Assembly (NCBI RefSeq): GCF_001519075.1
Contig: NZ_KQ954246.1
Location: 620,001 to 684,000 of the forward strand
Source: Novosphingobium fuchskuhlense
GTDB lineage: Bacteria; Pseudomonadota; Alphaproteobacteria; Sphingomonadales; Sphingomonadaceae
Length of the DNA: 64,000 bases
Direction of reading: 5' to 3'
In this document: positions 1-8,217 of the stretch, in pieces
Position numbering within the stretch: position 1 is the first letter of the stretch
Layout: the number at the start of each line of letters is the position of its first letter
Notes under the pieces: model-generated
What the model saw: the letters and a program-made list of their open reading frames with translations, nothing else
Database searches by the model: none
What the model was told of the DNA's origin: nothing
Program-made: the position numbers and the translations under genes

Positions 1-653
1 CAGGCGGGCACGTCCTTGTAGTTGATTGTCTCGTCCGCTCCCAGCGCGCGCATCCGCTCCAGCTTGGCATCGGACGAGCTGGTCGCGATCACCCGCGCGC
101 CCGCGGCCTTGGCAAACTGCAGCGCGAAGATCGAAACGCCGCCGCTGCCCTGCACCAGCACGGTCGAGCCGGGCTTTACCACGCCGTCCACGAACAGCGC
201 GCGCCATGCGGTCAGCCCGGCGCAGGTCAGTGTCGCCGCCTCGGCCGCTGAATAGCCCTTGGGCACGCGGGTGAACCAGTTCGCAGGCGCGACGATTTCC
301 TCGCGCGCATAGCCGTCGATGCCATCCCCCGGCACCGTGGTGAAGGCGGTTGCAGGCGGAGTGCCGTCATCCCAGTTGGTGAAGAAGGTCGAGACCACGA
401 GGTCGCCCGGCGCATAGGCCGTCACGCCTTCGCCTACCGCCACGACCTCGCCCGCGCCGTCCGACATCGGAATGCGCCCAGGCGCGGCGGGCAGCATGCC
501 GGTCACCACCGCGAAATCGTGGAAATTGAGCGAGGAGGCGCGCAGCCGCACGCGGATCTCGCCCGGGCCGGGATCGCCAACGTCGGGCAGCTTGTCGAGA
601 TGCAGGCTGTCGAGTGTCGCCGGGGCGCCGATACGGATTGCGGAAATACTCAT
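1..653 (-). CDS. Zinc-independent MDR-family NAD(P)-dependent alcohol dehydrogenase/quinone reductase, 3' end missing
   Basis: The reading frame runs leftwards from an ATG at 653 and leaves the window without a stop, so about 217 N-terminal residues are visible. It has the GroES-like half (SLNFHDFAVVTGMLP, then a PMSDGAGEVVAVGEGV segment) followed by the start of a Rossmann fold (VLVQGSGGVSIFALQFAKAAGA), which is the medium-chain dehydrogenase/reductase layout. The A of the ATG overlaps the last base of the upstream gene's TAA stop (TAATG), so translation is probably coupled to that amidohydrolase. The substrate cannot be read from the sequence. The usual catalytic zinc cysteine is not visible in the expected N-terminal place (HDF instead of a Cys), so a quinone- or enone-type reductase is also possible. 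Confidence 0.85.
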   Translation of the reverse strand, partial: MSISAIRIGAPATLDSLHLDKLPDVGDPGPGEIRVRLRASSLNFHDFAVVTGMLPAAPGRIPMSDGAGEVVAVGEGVTAYAPGDLVVSTFFTNWDDGTPPATAFTTVPGDGIDGYAREEIVAPANWFTRVPKGYSAAEAATLTCAGLTAWRALFVDGVVKPGSTVLVQGSGGVSIFALQFAKAAGARVIATSSSDAKLERMRALGADETINYKDVPA

Positions 654-2413
654 TATTCTGCTGCCTCCAGCATTTCGGCCTGTTGCGGCCCGCGCACCAG
701 CACGCCGGGCACCGCGCCCGTCCAGATGCCATTCTCGAACGTCACTTCGCCCGACTTGATCGTGTAGACGTAGCCATCCGCCTTCTGCAGCAGCCGCTTG
801 CCGCCTGCGGGGAGGTCGAACGCCAGCCACGGCTTGCCGAGCTTCAGCGCCTCCATGTCGATCACGTTGAGGTCGGCGAGCGCACCCGGCGCGATCACGC
901 CGCGGTCGTTCATGCCGTAGAGCCTCGCGGTATCGTGGCACTGCCGCTTCACCGCCTGCTCCAGCGAAAGCCGCCCACCGCGCTTGCGATCGCGCACCCA
1001 GTGCTGGAGCATGAAGGTGGGCGAGGCCGCATCGCAGATCGTGCCGCAATGCGCGCCGCCGTCCGAAAGCGAGTTCACGCAATCGTCCCGGGTCTGGAGC
1101 GCCTCGAGGAAATCGAGGTTGCCATCGGCATAGTTGAGGATCGGCAGATAGATGAAGCCGGTGCCGCCGTCCGCCAGCATCAGGTCATAGGCATAACTTT
1201 CGGGCGTGACGCCCTTGGCTGCCGCGCGCGCGGCGATGCTCGCATCGGCCTGCGGCTCGTAGTCGAAATCCGCGTCCATCTCGTACTGGTTGGCCCAGCC
1301 TTCGCCGATCACGCGATAGAGGTGGACGATGTCACTCTCGGGATAGGCATTGGTTTCCGCGAGCAGGGTGCTCTTGATCACCGGATCGGCGAGGTGGGCG
1401 AGCTGGTCTTCCCATGGCATCGCCGCAAGTGCGGTCCAGGTCGGCCGGAACATGAAGGGATGCACTGTCCCGCGCCAGTTCATCACGATGCCGTTGCCGC
1501 GCAGCGCGATCTGGGCAACGATGTTGGCGCCCGCTGCGTTCTGGCGGGTCATTTCCTCGATCTGCTCCGAAAGCGGCAGTTCCTTTGCGATCGATTGCAG
1601 CGCCGCGAACGTGACGGGGAGGCCGGTCTCGCGGCTCAGCGCGCCCATCCAGCCGAACTCGTCCCACTCGCGCTTCATGTCGCTCGCCATTTCGAACACG
1701 CCGTGGCCGACGCGGCCCATGGCGCGGCCGATGCGGATCAGCTCCTCGGCGGTTGCCGTTGTGCCGGGCACCACTTCGCCGTCGATGGACTTGTGGATCA
1801 CCGTCCGGCTGGTCGAGAAGCCGAGCGCGCCCGCGCGCACCCCGTCCTCGACGATTTTCGCCATGGCTTCAATGTCTTCGTCCGTCGGGATCGCCCCCGG
1901 CTTCTCGCGGTCGCCCAGCACATAGGCGCGCACGGCACCGTGCGGCACGTGGGTCGCCACGTCCACGCTGCGCGGCAGGCGCTCCAGCGCATCGAGGTAT
2001 TCGGGGAAACTCTCCCAGTCCCACTTGAGCCCTTCGGCAAGGGCGGTGCCGGGGATGTCCTCCACGCCTTCCATCAGCCCGATCAGCCATTCGTGGCGGT
2101 CCGGCGCGGCAGGCGCAAAGCCCACGCCGCAGTTGCCCATCACCACCGTGGTCACGCCGTGCCACGAGCTTGGCGCCATTTCCTGGTCCCAGGTCGCCTG
2201 CCCGTCATAGTGCGTGTGAATGTCGACCCAGCCCGGCGCAACGACCTTGCCCTCGGCATCGATCTCGCGCTTTGCTGTGCCGGTCACCTTGCCCACGGCG
2301 GCAATCAGGCCGCCCTGCACGGCGACATCGCCGGTAAACCGCGGACGGCCAGTACCATCAACGATGGTTCCTCCCCGGATGATGAGATCATAGCTCGGCC
2401 CAAAGTTCGGCAT
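653..2413 (-). CDS. N-acyl-D-amino-acid deacylase family amidohydrolase
   Basis: This 586-residue protein belongs to the amidohydrolase (urease-like TIM barrel) superfamily. It opens with the small beta domain ([20 protein letters not shown]) and then the metal-binding motif [14 protein letters not shown] conserved [10 protein letters not shown] segment and a C-terminal [10 protein letters not shown] return to the beta domain follow; these are marks of the D-aminoacylase branch. Family members hydrolyse N-acyl-D-amino acids or related cyclic amides, and the true substrate here is not known. The ATG at 2413 has a good AGGAG ribosome site. The downstream dehydrogenase starts inside its stop codon, so the two may act on the same compound. 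Confidence 0.88.
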   Translation of the reverse strand: MPNFGPSYDLIIRGGTIVDGTGRPRFTGDVAVQGGLIAAVGKVTGTAKREIDAEGKVVAPGWVDIHTHYDGQATWDQEMAPSSWHGVTTVVMGNCGVGFAPAAPDRHEWLIGLMEGVEDIPGTALAEGLKWDWESFPEYLDALERLPRSVDVATHVPHGAVRAYVLGDREKPGAIPTDEDIEAMAKIVEDGVRAGALGFSTSRTVIHKSIDGEVVPGTTATAEELIRIGRAMGRVGHGVFEMASDMKREWDEFGWMGALSRETGLPVTFAALQSIAKELPLSEQIEEMTRQNAAGANIVAQIALRGNGIVMNWRGTVHPFMFRPTWTALAAMPWEDQLAHLADPVIKSTLLAETNAYPESDIVHLYRVIGEGWANQYEMDADFDYEPQADASIAARAAAKGVTPESYAYDLMLADGGTGFIYLPILNYADGNLDFLEALQTRDDCVNSLSDGGAHCGTICDAASPTFMLQHWVRDRKRGGRLSLEQAVKRQCHDTARLYGMNDRGVIAPGALADLNVIDMEALKLGKPWLAFDLPAGGKRLLQKADGYVYTIKSGEVTFENGIWTGAVPGVLVRGPQQAEMLEAAE

Positions 2414-2518
2414 CGGCAGGCTCCTCTTTCCCCGCGCTGCCGACTCATCGTGGCGGCATACACGTTTAACTGAACGATTAAGTCAGAGGTTGGCCCTCCG
2501 GTCAACGTCCGCCTGGGC

Positions 2519-3355
2519 TCACCCGTCAAGGAACCCGGTCAGTTTGCTGATAAAGGCGTCCGGCCGTGCCAGCATGAACAGGTGCCCGCCGCCTTCGGTC
2601 ATCTCCAGCTTGCTGCCGGGGATCGCATTGTGGAGGAAATGGATGTTCGCCGGCGGGATCAGCTGATCGTCCGTATCCCCCATGACGAGTACGGGCATGC
2701 CCAGCAGCGGGAGGAACGCGGCACTGCTCCACCCCGCGAAGGACGCCAGCTGGCAGCTCCAGCCAAGCGGGGAAGGGGCCGTTGCGGCGTTCAGCGAAAC
2801 GCGGTCCGCGCCGCCGCCATTGTAGAACATCGCAAGATTGCGGCGCAGTGCTTTCTCGACGGAATATTCCATCGGATCAAGCATCTGGCTCAGGAGAGAG
2901 GGGGTGCCGGGGATCATCGTGCTCCCGGCGGACGTCGCCGCCAGCACCAGCTTGCCGGTGCGCGTGCGGTGCTGGAAAGCGAACTGCTGCACCACCGCGC
3001 CGCCCCAGCTGATGCCGAGCAGATCTACCTGGTCGATCCGCAGCCGGTCGAGCAGCGCGGCCAGCGTCAGCGCCATGTGGGGGATCGTGTAGGGAAAGAT
3101 CGGATCGGGCGAGCCGCCGATCCCGGGCATGTCGAAACTCAGCACGCGGCGGTCCGGCAGGCGGCTCGCGATGGGCTCGAGCATTTCCATGTTCATGCCG
3201 ATGCCGCCCAGGATCACGAGCGGGCGGGCGGGCGGCCTTGCGCCCGTGGCTCGTCCGGCCGGCTGGGCATGTCCCCCGCCTTGTGCGTACCAATGCCCCA
3301 CCCGGAGCCGCCGTCCGGCAACGCCGATCATCGTAAAACTGGCGGTCGTGGCCAC
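2519..3355 (-). CDS. Alpha/beta hydrolase resembling intracellular PHA depolymerase (PhaZ-like)
   Basis: A 278-residue alpha/beta hydrolase. The nucleophile elbow reads GISWGG, with the acid in VMGDTDDQLIPP and the histidine in GGGHLFM. The N-terminal VILGGIGMNMEMLEPIASRL and the FDMPGIGGSPDP stretch match the intracellular poly(3-hydroxyalkanoate) depolymerase branch, which degrades medium-chain storage polyester, better than generic esterases. No PHA synthase is visible nearby, so the substrate is an inference. The start is a GTG at 3355 with AAGGA seven bases upstream. There is no signal peptide, which fits a cytoplasmic enzyme. Confidence 0.78.
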   Translation of the reverse strand: MATTASFTMIGVAGRRLRVGHWYAQGGGHAQPAGRATGARPPARPLVILGGIGMNMEMLEPIASRLPDRRVLSFDMPGIGGSPDPIFPYTIPHMALTLAALLDRLRIDQVDLLGISWGGAVVQQFAFQHRTRTGKLVLAATSAGSTMIPGTPSLLSQMLDPMEYSVEKALRRNLAMFYNGGGADRVSLNAATAPSPLGWSCQLASFAGWSSAAFLPLLGMPVLVMGDTDDQLIPPANIHFLHNAIPGSKLEMTEGGGHLFMLARPDAFISKLTGFLDG

Positions 3356-3513
3356 GCGAAATCCTTGGCAATCATGCAGAACAGAGGCTTGCCTGTCCCC
3401 CTAGCAGCCTGTCGTGCCAAGCAAAAGAAAACCTCCGGAAATCTGCGGGAAAAAGGTCCGAATCGGGCAGGCGTTTAACGGTTTCTCAAAGCAGTTAAGC
3501 GCATTTGACCTTG

Positions 3514-6216
3514 ATGAACCAACCGCCCGCGGATCCCGCCGCTTTGCCGGCCGAACCGACGCGCGTGCCACGCGATTTCGCGCGGACGCAGCGCCGGCGC
3601 GAGCGCGTGCCGAGTGCGCCGGTCAGCCGGGCCGATGTCGCGGGGGCGGCCTTCCTCTTCGGGACCGGGCCCGGGCGCGGGCTGATCGCGCGCGAATGGC
3701 CGCACATGGCCCTGCCGATGGTACTGGGGGTACTAGGCCTTGCCATCGCGAACTGGTCGATCTGGCCGATCATTGCGCCTACCCTTGCGCTGCTCGCCTC
3801 CGCGCTGCTGTTTGTCGCGCGCTTCACTTCGACCTACGAGGAAAGCAGGGAGCACCCGACAGCAGTGCGCATGCTGCTGATGGGGGCGTCGATCGGCATT
3901 CCGCTGTTCATTTATGGCGTTGCCATCGGGCTGTGGGCGGCAAGTGGCCAATTGCCATGGGTTCAGGCGCTCGCGCTGCTCGTGACCATCTCGCTGCTGG
4001 CCACCGTCACGGAATCGGGCCGTCTGGCCGGTATGCTCACCGCCGAAGTCGCCATGTGGTCCGGTGTCACCTGGGTCAACAGTCTGGCAGGCGGCATCAC
4101 ATCGATGGTGATCGGCGGCGTCATCGCGGTCGCGGCCTACCTGCGTCAGCGCGAGATCGATCTCAAGCTGCGCATCGCGGTCGAGGAAGGCGTGCGGCTC
4201 CAGACCCGCGCCGAGGAAATCCTCGCCGATTACGAGGAGACCGGGCAGGGCTGGTTCTGGGAAACCGACCGGCGCGGCCTTATCACCTATCTCTCGCGCC
4301 CGGTTGCAGACGTGCTGGGCCGCGACGTGGACCATTTCATCGGCCGCCCGTTTGCCGAACTGTTCAACCTCTCCGAACAATCGGGCGAGGGCGAACGCAC
4401 GCTGGCCTTCCATCTCTCGGCCCGCTCCAGCTTCAGCGAACTCGCGGTGCGCGCGGCGGCCCGCGACGAAGAGCGCTGGTGGTCGGTCACTGGCCGGCCG
4501 ACCTACGATGCGTTCAACAATTTCCAGGGGTTCCGCGGCTCGGGCACCGATCTGACCGAAAAGCGGCGCTCCCAGGAACACGCCTCGCGCCTTGCCCATT
4601 TCGATTCGCTCACCGGCCTCTCGAACCGCTTCCAGATGTCGCAGACGCTGGAGAAGATCCTCACCGCGCCGGGCGAGCAGCACCGCGCCTGCGCCGTTTT
4701 CCTCCTCGATCTCGACCGCTTCAAGCAGGTCAACGATACGCTCGGCCACCCTGCGGGCGATGCCCTGCTCAAGCAGGTGGCGCAGCGGCTGGAGCGGGTG
4801 ATCGGCACGGTCGGCCGGGTCGGGCGCCTCGGCGGCGACGAATTCCAGGTCATCCTAGCCGGCAAGATCGCGCGTGAGCAGCTCGCCCATCTGGCCGGGC
4901 GCATCATCGAGCAATTGAGCCAGGCCTATTCCATCGACGGCAGCCGCGTGATGATCGGCGCTTCGGTCGGCATCGCGCTCGCACCGGACGACGGCGTCAC
5001 CAGCGAAGCGCTGATCCGTAACGCCGACCTTGCGCTCTATGCTGCCAAGGATGCCGGGCGTGGCCGCTACCACTTCTACGCCGCCGATCTCCACAGCGAT
5101 GCCGAGGAACGCCGTCAGCTCGAGGAAGACCTGCGCGACGCGATCACCCACGGCAATCTCGAGCTCTACTACCAGCCCGTCGTGCAGACCGCGACCGAGC
5201 GGATCACCGGCTTCGAGGCGCTGCTGCGCTGGAACCATCCGCAGCACGGTTTCATCTCGCCCGGCAAGTTCGTGCCGATTGCGGAAGACGCAGGGCTCAT
5301 CGTCACCATCGGCGAATGGGCGCTGCGCACGGCCTGCCAGGACCTCGCCCGGTGGCCGTCCGACGTGCGCGTCGCGGTCAACGTCTCGCCGCTGCAGTTC
5401 GCCAATCCGGCGCTGCCTTCGATGGTCACCAGCGCGCTGGCCTCGGCCGGCGTGGAGCCCGAACGGCTCGAACTGGAAATCACCGAAAGCGTGTTCCTCG
5501 GCGATGATACCGCGACCGAGGCGATGTTCCGCGCCCTCAAGGGTATCGGCGTGCGCCTCGCGCTCGACGATTTCGGCACCGGCTACTCCTCGCTCGGTTA
5601 TCTCAAGCGCGCGCCGTTCGACAAGATCAAGATCGATCAGTCCTTCGTGCGCGGGGCAACCCAGGCCGGCAGCCGCAACGGCGCGATCATCGCCTCGATC
5701 GTCAGCCTTGCCGAGGCGCTCGGCATGGAAACGACTGCGGAAGGCGTGGAAACGCTCGACGAACTCGATCTCGTGCGCATGCTCGGCTGCAGCCACGTGC
5801 AGGGCTATATCTATGAACGCCCGCTCTCGGCCGAAAACACCGCGAGCCGCCTTGCCACCGGCCTCATCGCCATCGCACGTGGTCCCCGCTCGGCCCGTGC
5901 CACGCGGCAGGCCATGCTGCGCCGTGTCGTGCTCGATCACGGCGGCCACCGCTACAACGGCACGGTGCGCAACATGTCGCTCACGGGCGCGCTTATCGAA
6001 GGCCTGTGGAACGTCCCGCCGGGCACGATCTTCCGCATCCAGCTCTCGGATGGCCACATCGTCACCGCCACATGCCGATGGGCGAGCGACGACCGCATGG
6101 GTGTCGAATTCTCGCAGCCGTTGCGGCTCGACGAGGATGGCCGCATTGCCGCGGTGGCGATTAAGTCTACCCTGCCGCCGCCCGATCCGTTCGCAGGCCA
6201 GCGCAAGGTGGGGTGA
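3514..6216 (+). CDS. Membrane PAS-GGDEF-EAL-PilZ cyclic-di-GMP signalling protein
   Basis: A 900-residue single-polypeptide c-di-GMP protein. Hydrophobic segments fill roughly residues 50-215 and predict several membrane passes. A PAS-like region follows at about 245-355. The diguanylate cyclase motif GGDEF is intact at about residue 440, with no RxxD inhibitory site just before it. The phosphodiesterase domain has FEALLRW at about 567 and the downstream NVSPLQF, EITES and DDFGTGYSS motifs. A C-terminal PilZ domain (arginine cluster from about 798, then RNMSLTGALIEG) should bind c-di-GMP. Both enzyme halves look competent, so its net activity cannot be predicted. ATG 3514 is preferred over TTG 3505. 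It stands alone with no obvious operon partner. Confidence 0.93.
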   Translation: MNQPPADPAALPAEPTRVPRDFARTQRRRERVPSAPVSRADVAGAAFLFGTGPGRGLIAREWPHMALPMVLGVLGLAIANWSIWPIIAPTLALLASALLFVARFTSTYEESREHPTAVRMLLMGASIGIPLFIYGVAIGLWAASGQLPWVQALALLVTISLLATVTESGRLAGMLTAEVAMWSGVTWVNSLAGGITSMVIGGVIAVAAYLRQREIDLKLRIAVEEGVRLQTRAEEILADYEETGQGWFWETDRRGLITYLSRPVADVLGRDVDHFIGRPFAELFNLSEQSGEGERTLAFHLSARSSFSELAVRAAARDEERWWSVTGRPTYDAFNNFQGFRGSGTDLTEKRRSQEHASRLAHFDSLTGLSNRFQMSQTLEKILTAPGEQHRACAVFLLDLDRFKQVNDTLGHPAGDALLKQVAQRLERVIGTVGRVGRLGGDEFQVILAGKIAREQLAHLAGRIIEQLSQAYSIDGSRVMIGASVGIALAPDDGVTSEALIRNADLALYAAKDAGRGRYHFYAADLHSDAEERRQLEEDLRDAITHGNLELYYQPVVQTATERITGFEALLRWNHPQHGFISPGKFVPIAEDAGLIVTIGEWALRTACQDLARWPSDVRVAVNVSPLQFANPALPSMVTSALASAGVEPERLELEITESVFLGDDTATEAMFRALKGIGVRLALDDFGTGYSSLGYLKRAPFDKIKIDQSFVRGATQAGSRNGAIIASIVSLAEALGMETTAEGVETLDELDLVRMLGCSHVQGYIYERPLSAENTASRLATGLIAIARGPRSARATRQAMLRRVVLDHGGHRYNGTVRNMSLTGALIEGLWNVPPGTIFRIQLSDGHIVTATCRWASDDRMGVEFSQPLRLDEDGRIAAVAIKSTLPPPDPFAGQRKVG

Positions 6217-6273
6217 AGGGCAGCGGGCCGGTGCCGCTTCAAAACGCGCCCTTTCCGCGCGTCTTGCAAAAAC

Positions 6274-7059
6274 CTATCCCTTCCCGAAGATCTTCGCGAT
6301 CAGCTTGCTGCCGGTGCCCAGCGGATTGCGCCGTATCTCGCGCTCCTGCTCGCCGAGACAGAGGAACACGGCCTCGCTCGCCTTGCCGGTGACATAGCCG
6401 GTCAGGTCCCGCGCGCCGAACGGCCCCGCGATCAGGCTGTTCCGCGCCGTAAAGCTGTCGAGCGCCTGGAACGCCTTTACGCCTGAGAGCGATTTCGCCA
6501 CCACCGGGGTCATTGCCTGCTGCAGGTCCGGGCCCATCGTTCGCCGGAAATAGTCGGTGGCCGAGGTGTCTCCGCCGGTGACAACGCCGAGCGCGTCGGT
6601 CAGCGTCATCCGCGTGATCGCGCTTTTCAGCAGCGGCAGCGCCTTGCCCACCGCGCCTTCGGCCGCCGCGTTGAGCTTGGCCGAAAGCCCGCCCCCCACG
6701 CCGGCGCGGTCGAGCGCGGAGAATAGCCCGTCCAGCTTGCCGAGCGCCCCCGGCAGGCCGATGCGCACCCGCGGATCATCGGCAAAGCCGCCCGGTCTGC
6801 CCAGCTGCGCCACCACCCGCTCCGCTGCCTTGCCGAGCGCGAGCCGGAGCCCGCCCGAGGCTTCGTCGCGGGTCACGCCCGGTGGTGGCGCGGCGGTGGT
6901 CGCGGGGCTCGAGGTGCCGCTCTGGCCCAGGATCGCGCCCAGCAGGCTGCCGGCATCCTGCGCCGATTGCGCCGCTGCGCTGCTTGCCGCAAGCACCGCG
7001 ATCCCGGCGGCCAATGCGCCCATTCCGCCCATTCCAATCGCCTTTGCCCGCATGGCCAT
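6274..7059 (-). CDS. DUF4197 domain-containing exported protein
   Basis: A 261-residue protein with a cleavable-looking N-terminus (hydrophobic GALAAGIAVLAASSAAAQS). The mature part matches the DUF4197 family: a GLRLALGKAAERVVAQLG helix, GKALPLLKSAITRMTL, and a C-terminal DLTGYVTGKASEAVFLCLGEQE. The family is widespread in proteobacteria and predicted periplasmic, but has no established function. ATG 7059 has AGGAGAGG just upstream. It is convergent with the GGDEF/EAL gene and divergent from the reductase that begins at 7188. Confidence 0.85.
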   Translation of the reverse strand: MAMRAKAIGMGGMGALAAGIAVLAASSAAAQSAQDAGSLLGAILGQSGTSSPATTAAPPPGVTRDEASGGLRLALGKAAERVVAQLGRPGGFADDPRVRIGLPGALGKLDGLFSALDRAGVGGGLSAKLNAAAEGAVGKALPLLKSAITRMTLTDALGVVTGGDTSATDYFRRTMGPDLQQAMTPVVAKSLSGVKAFQALDSFTARNSLIAGPFGARDLTGYVTGKASEAVFLCLGEQEREIRRNPLGTGSKLIAKIFGKG

Positions 7060-7187
7060 GGTCCTCTCCTGCAGCCGTTACGGCACATTGCGCCGCAAGG
7101 CCGCGCTCCGCTAGTCAAAATGGCAATGGCGGTGCCAGCAGCCGGCACCTAGCCAAGCGCATCTGCCCTCCTGTCACGGAGCTTCCC

Positions 7188-8195
7188 ATGCCGCATACCA
7201 ACCGCCGCGTGTTCATCCGGCAGTACCGCGAAGGGATGCCCGCGCTCGAGGACTTCGGCATCGAGGATGTCACGATCGCGGATGTGCCCGCGGGCCATGC
7301 CGTGGTGAGGGTCGATACGCTCTCGATGGACGCCTGGATCCGCACGACCCTGACCCCCGGCAGCTTCCACGAAACCGCCGATCTCGGCTCGACCATCCGC
7401 GCGCTCGGCGTGGGGCAGGTGGTGGAAAGCGCTGATCCGGCCCTCGCGGTCGGCGATTGGGTCTATGGCATGCTCGCCGCGCAGACCCGCGCGCTGGTTC
7501 CCGCCGCAGCGCTTACCAGGCTCGACCTGTCGAACAGCCTCCAGCCGGCGGACTACGTCGGCCCCCTCGGCCTCACCACGGGGCTCACCGCATGGGTCGG
7601 CCTCGTTGCGGTGGCCGAGGTCAGGTCCGGAGACACCGTGCTCGTCTCGGGGGCGGCGGGCGCTGTCGGCTCGATGGTGGTGATGCTCGCCAAGGCGCGC
7701 GGCGCCCGCGTTATCGGCACCGCCGGCGGGCCCGACAAGTGCCGCTATCTTCTGGACAGGCTCGGGGCCGACGTCGCGATCGACTACAAGAACGCCGATC
7801 TCGCCGCCGAAGTCGCGGCCGCCGCACCCGGTGGTATCGACGTGTTCTTTGACAACGTCGGCGGCGAGATCCTCGACGTGGCGCTCGCCAACCTTGCCCC
7901 GGCTGGTGCGCGCATCGCCATCTGCGGTGCGATCTCGCAGTATTCCGATCTCGGCAACGTGCGCGGGCCGCGCAACTATCTCAAGCTCGCCGAACGCAAC
8001 GCAGTGATGAAGGGCTTCGTCGTCACCCACCACGCCGCGCGCTTCCCGGAAGCGAAGGCGGAAATCGCCGCGCTGATGCAGGCGGGCCAGCTCACGCTGC
8101 CCGAACACGTGGTCGAAGGCATCGACCACTTCGCCGAGGCGCTGCTGCTGCTGTTTGCCGGCGGCCACACCGGCAACATGCTGGTGCGCCCCTGA
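7188..8195 (+). CDS. CurA/YncB-type NADP-dependent oxidoreductase
   Basis: A 335-residue medium-chain reductase of the leukotriene B4 12-hydroxydehydrogenase / curcumin reductase branch. It shows the family's SMDAWIRTTLTPGSF segment, GVGQVVES, the nucleotide-binding VLVSGAAGAVGSMVVMLAKARGA, the DVFFDNVGGEILD block and the CGAISQYSD block near the C-terminus. Members reduce the C=C bond of alpha,beta-unsaturated ketones with NADPH. The frame is open for about 300 bases upstream, but ATG 7188 is where family similarity begins and it has a CACGGAG site in front of it. It appears to be monocistronic. Confidence 0.9.
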   Translation: MPHTNRRVFIRQYREGMPALEDFGIEDVTIADVPAGHAVVRVDTLSMDAWIRTTLTPGSFHETADLGSTIRALGVGQVVESADPALAVGDWVYGMLAAQTRALVPAAALTRLDLSNSLQPADYVGPLGLTTGLTAWVGLVAVAEVRSGDTVLVSGAAGAVGSMVVMLAKARGARVIGTAGGPDKCRYLLDRLGADVAIDYKNADLAAEVAAAAPGGIDVFFDNVGGEILDVALANLAPAGARIAICGAISQYSDLGNVRGPRNYLKLAERNAVMKGFVVTHHAARFPEAKAEIAALMQAGQLTLPEHVVEGIDHFAEALLLLFAGGHTGNMLVRP

Positions 8196-8217
8196 GGCTG
8201 CCCGGAAGCGTCGCCGG

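Noticed and set aside
614-2473. 619-codon plus-strand frame opposite the amidohydrolase
   Set aside because: No recognisable motifs and His/Arg/Gly-rich composition; the minus-strand amidohydrolase motifs are unambiguous.
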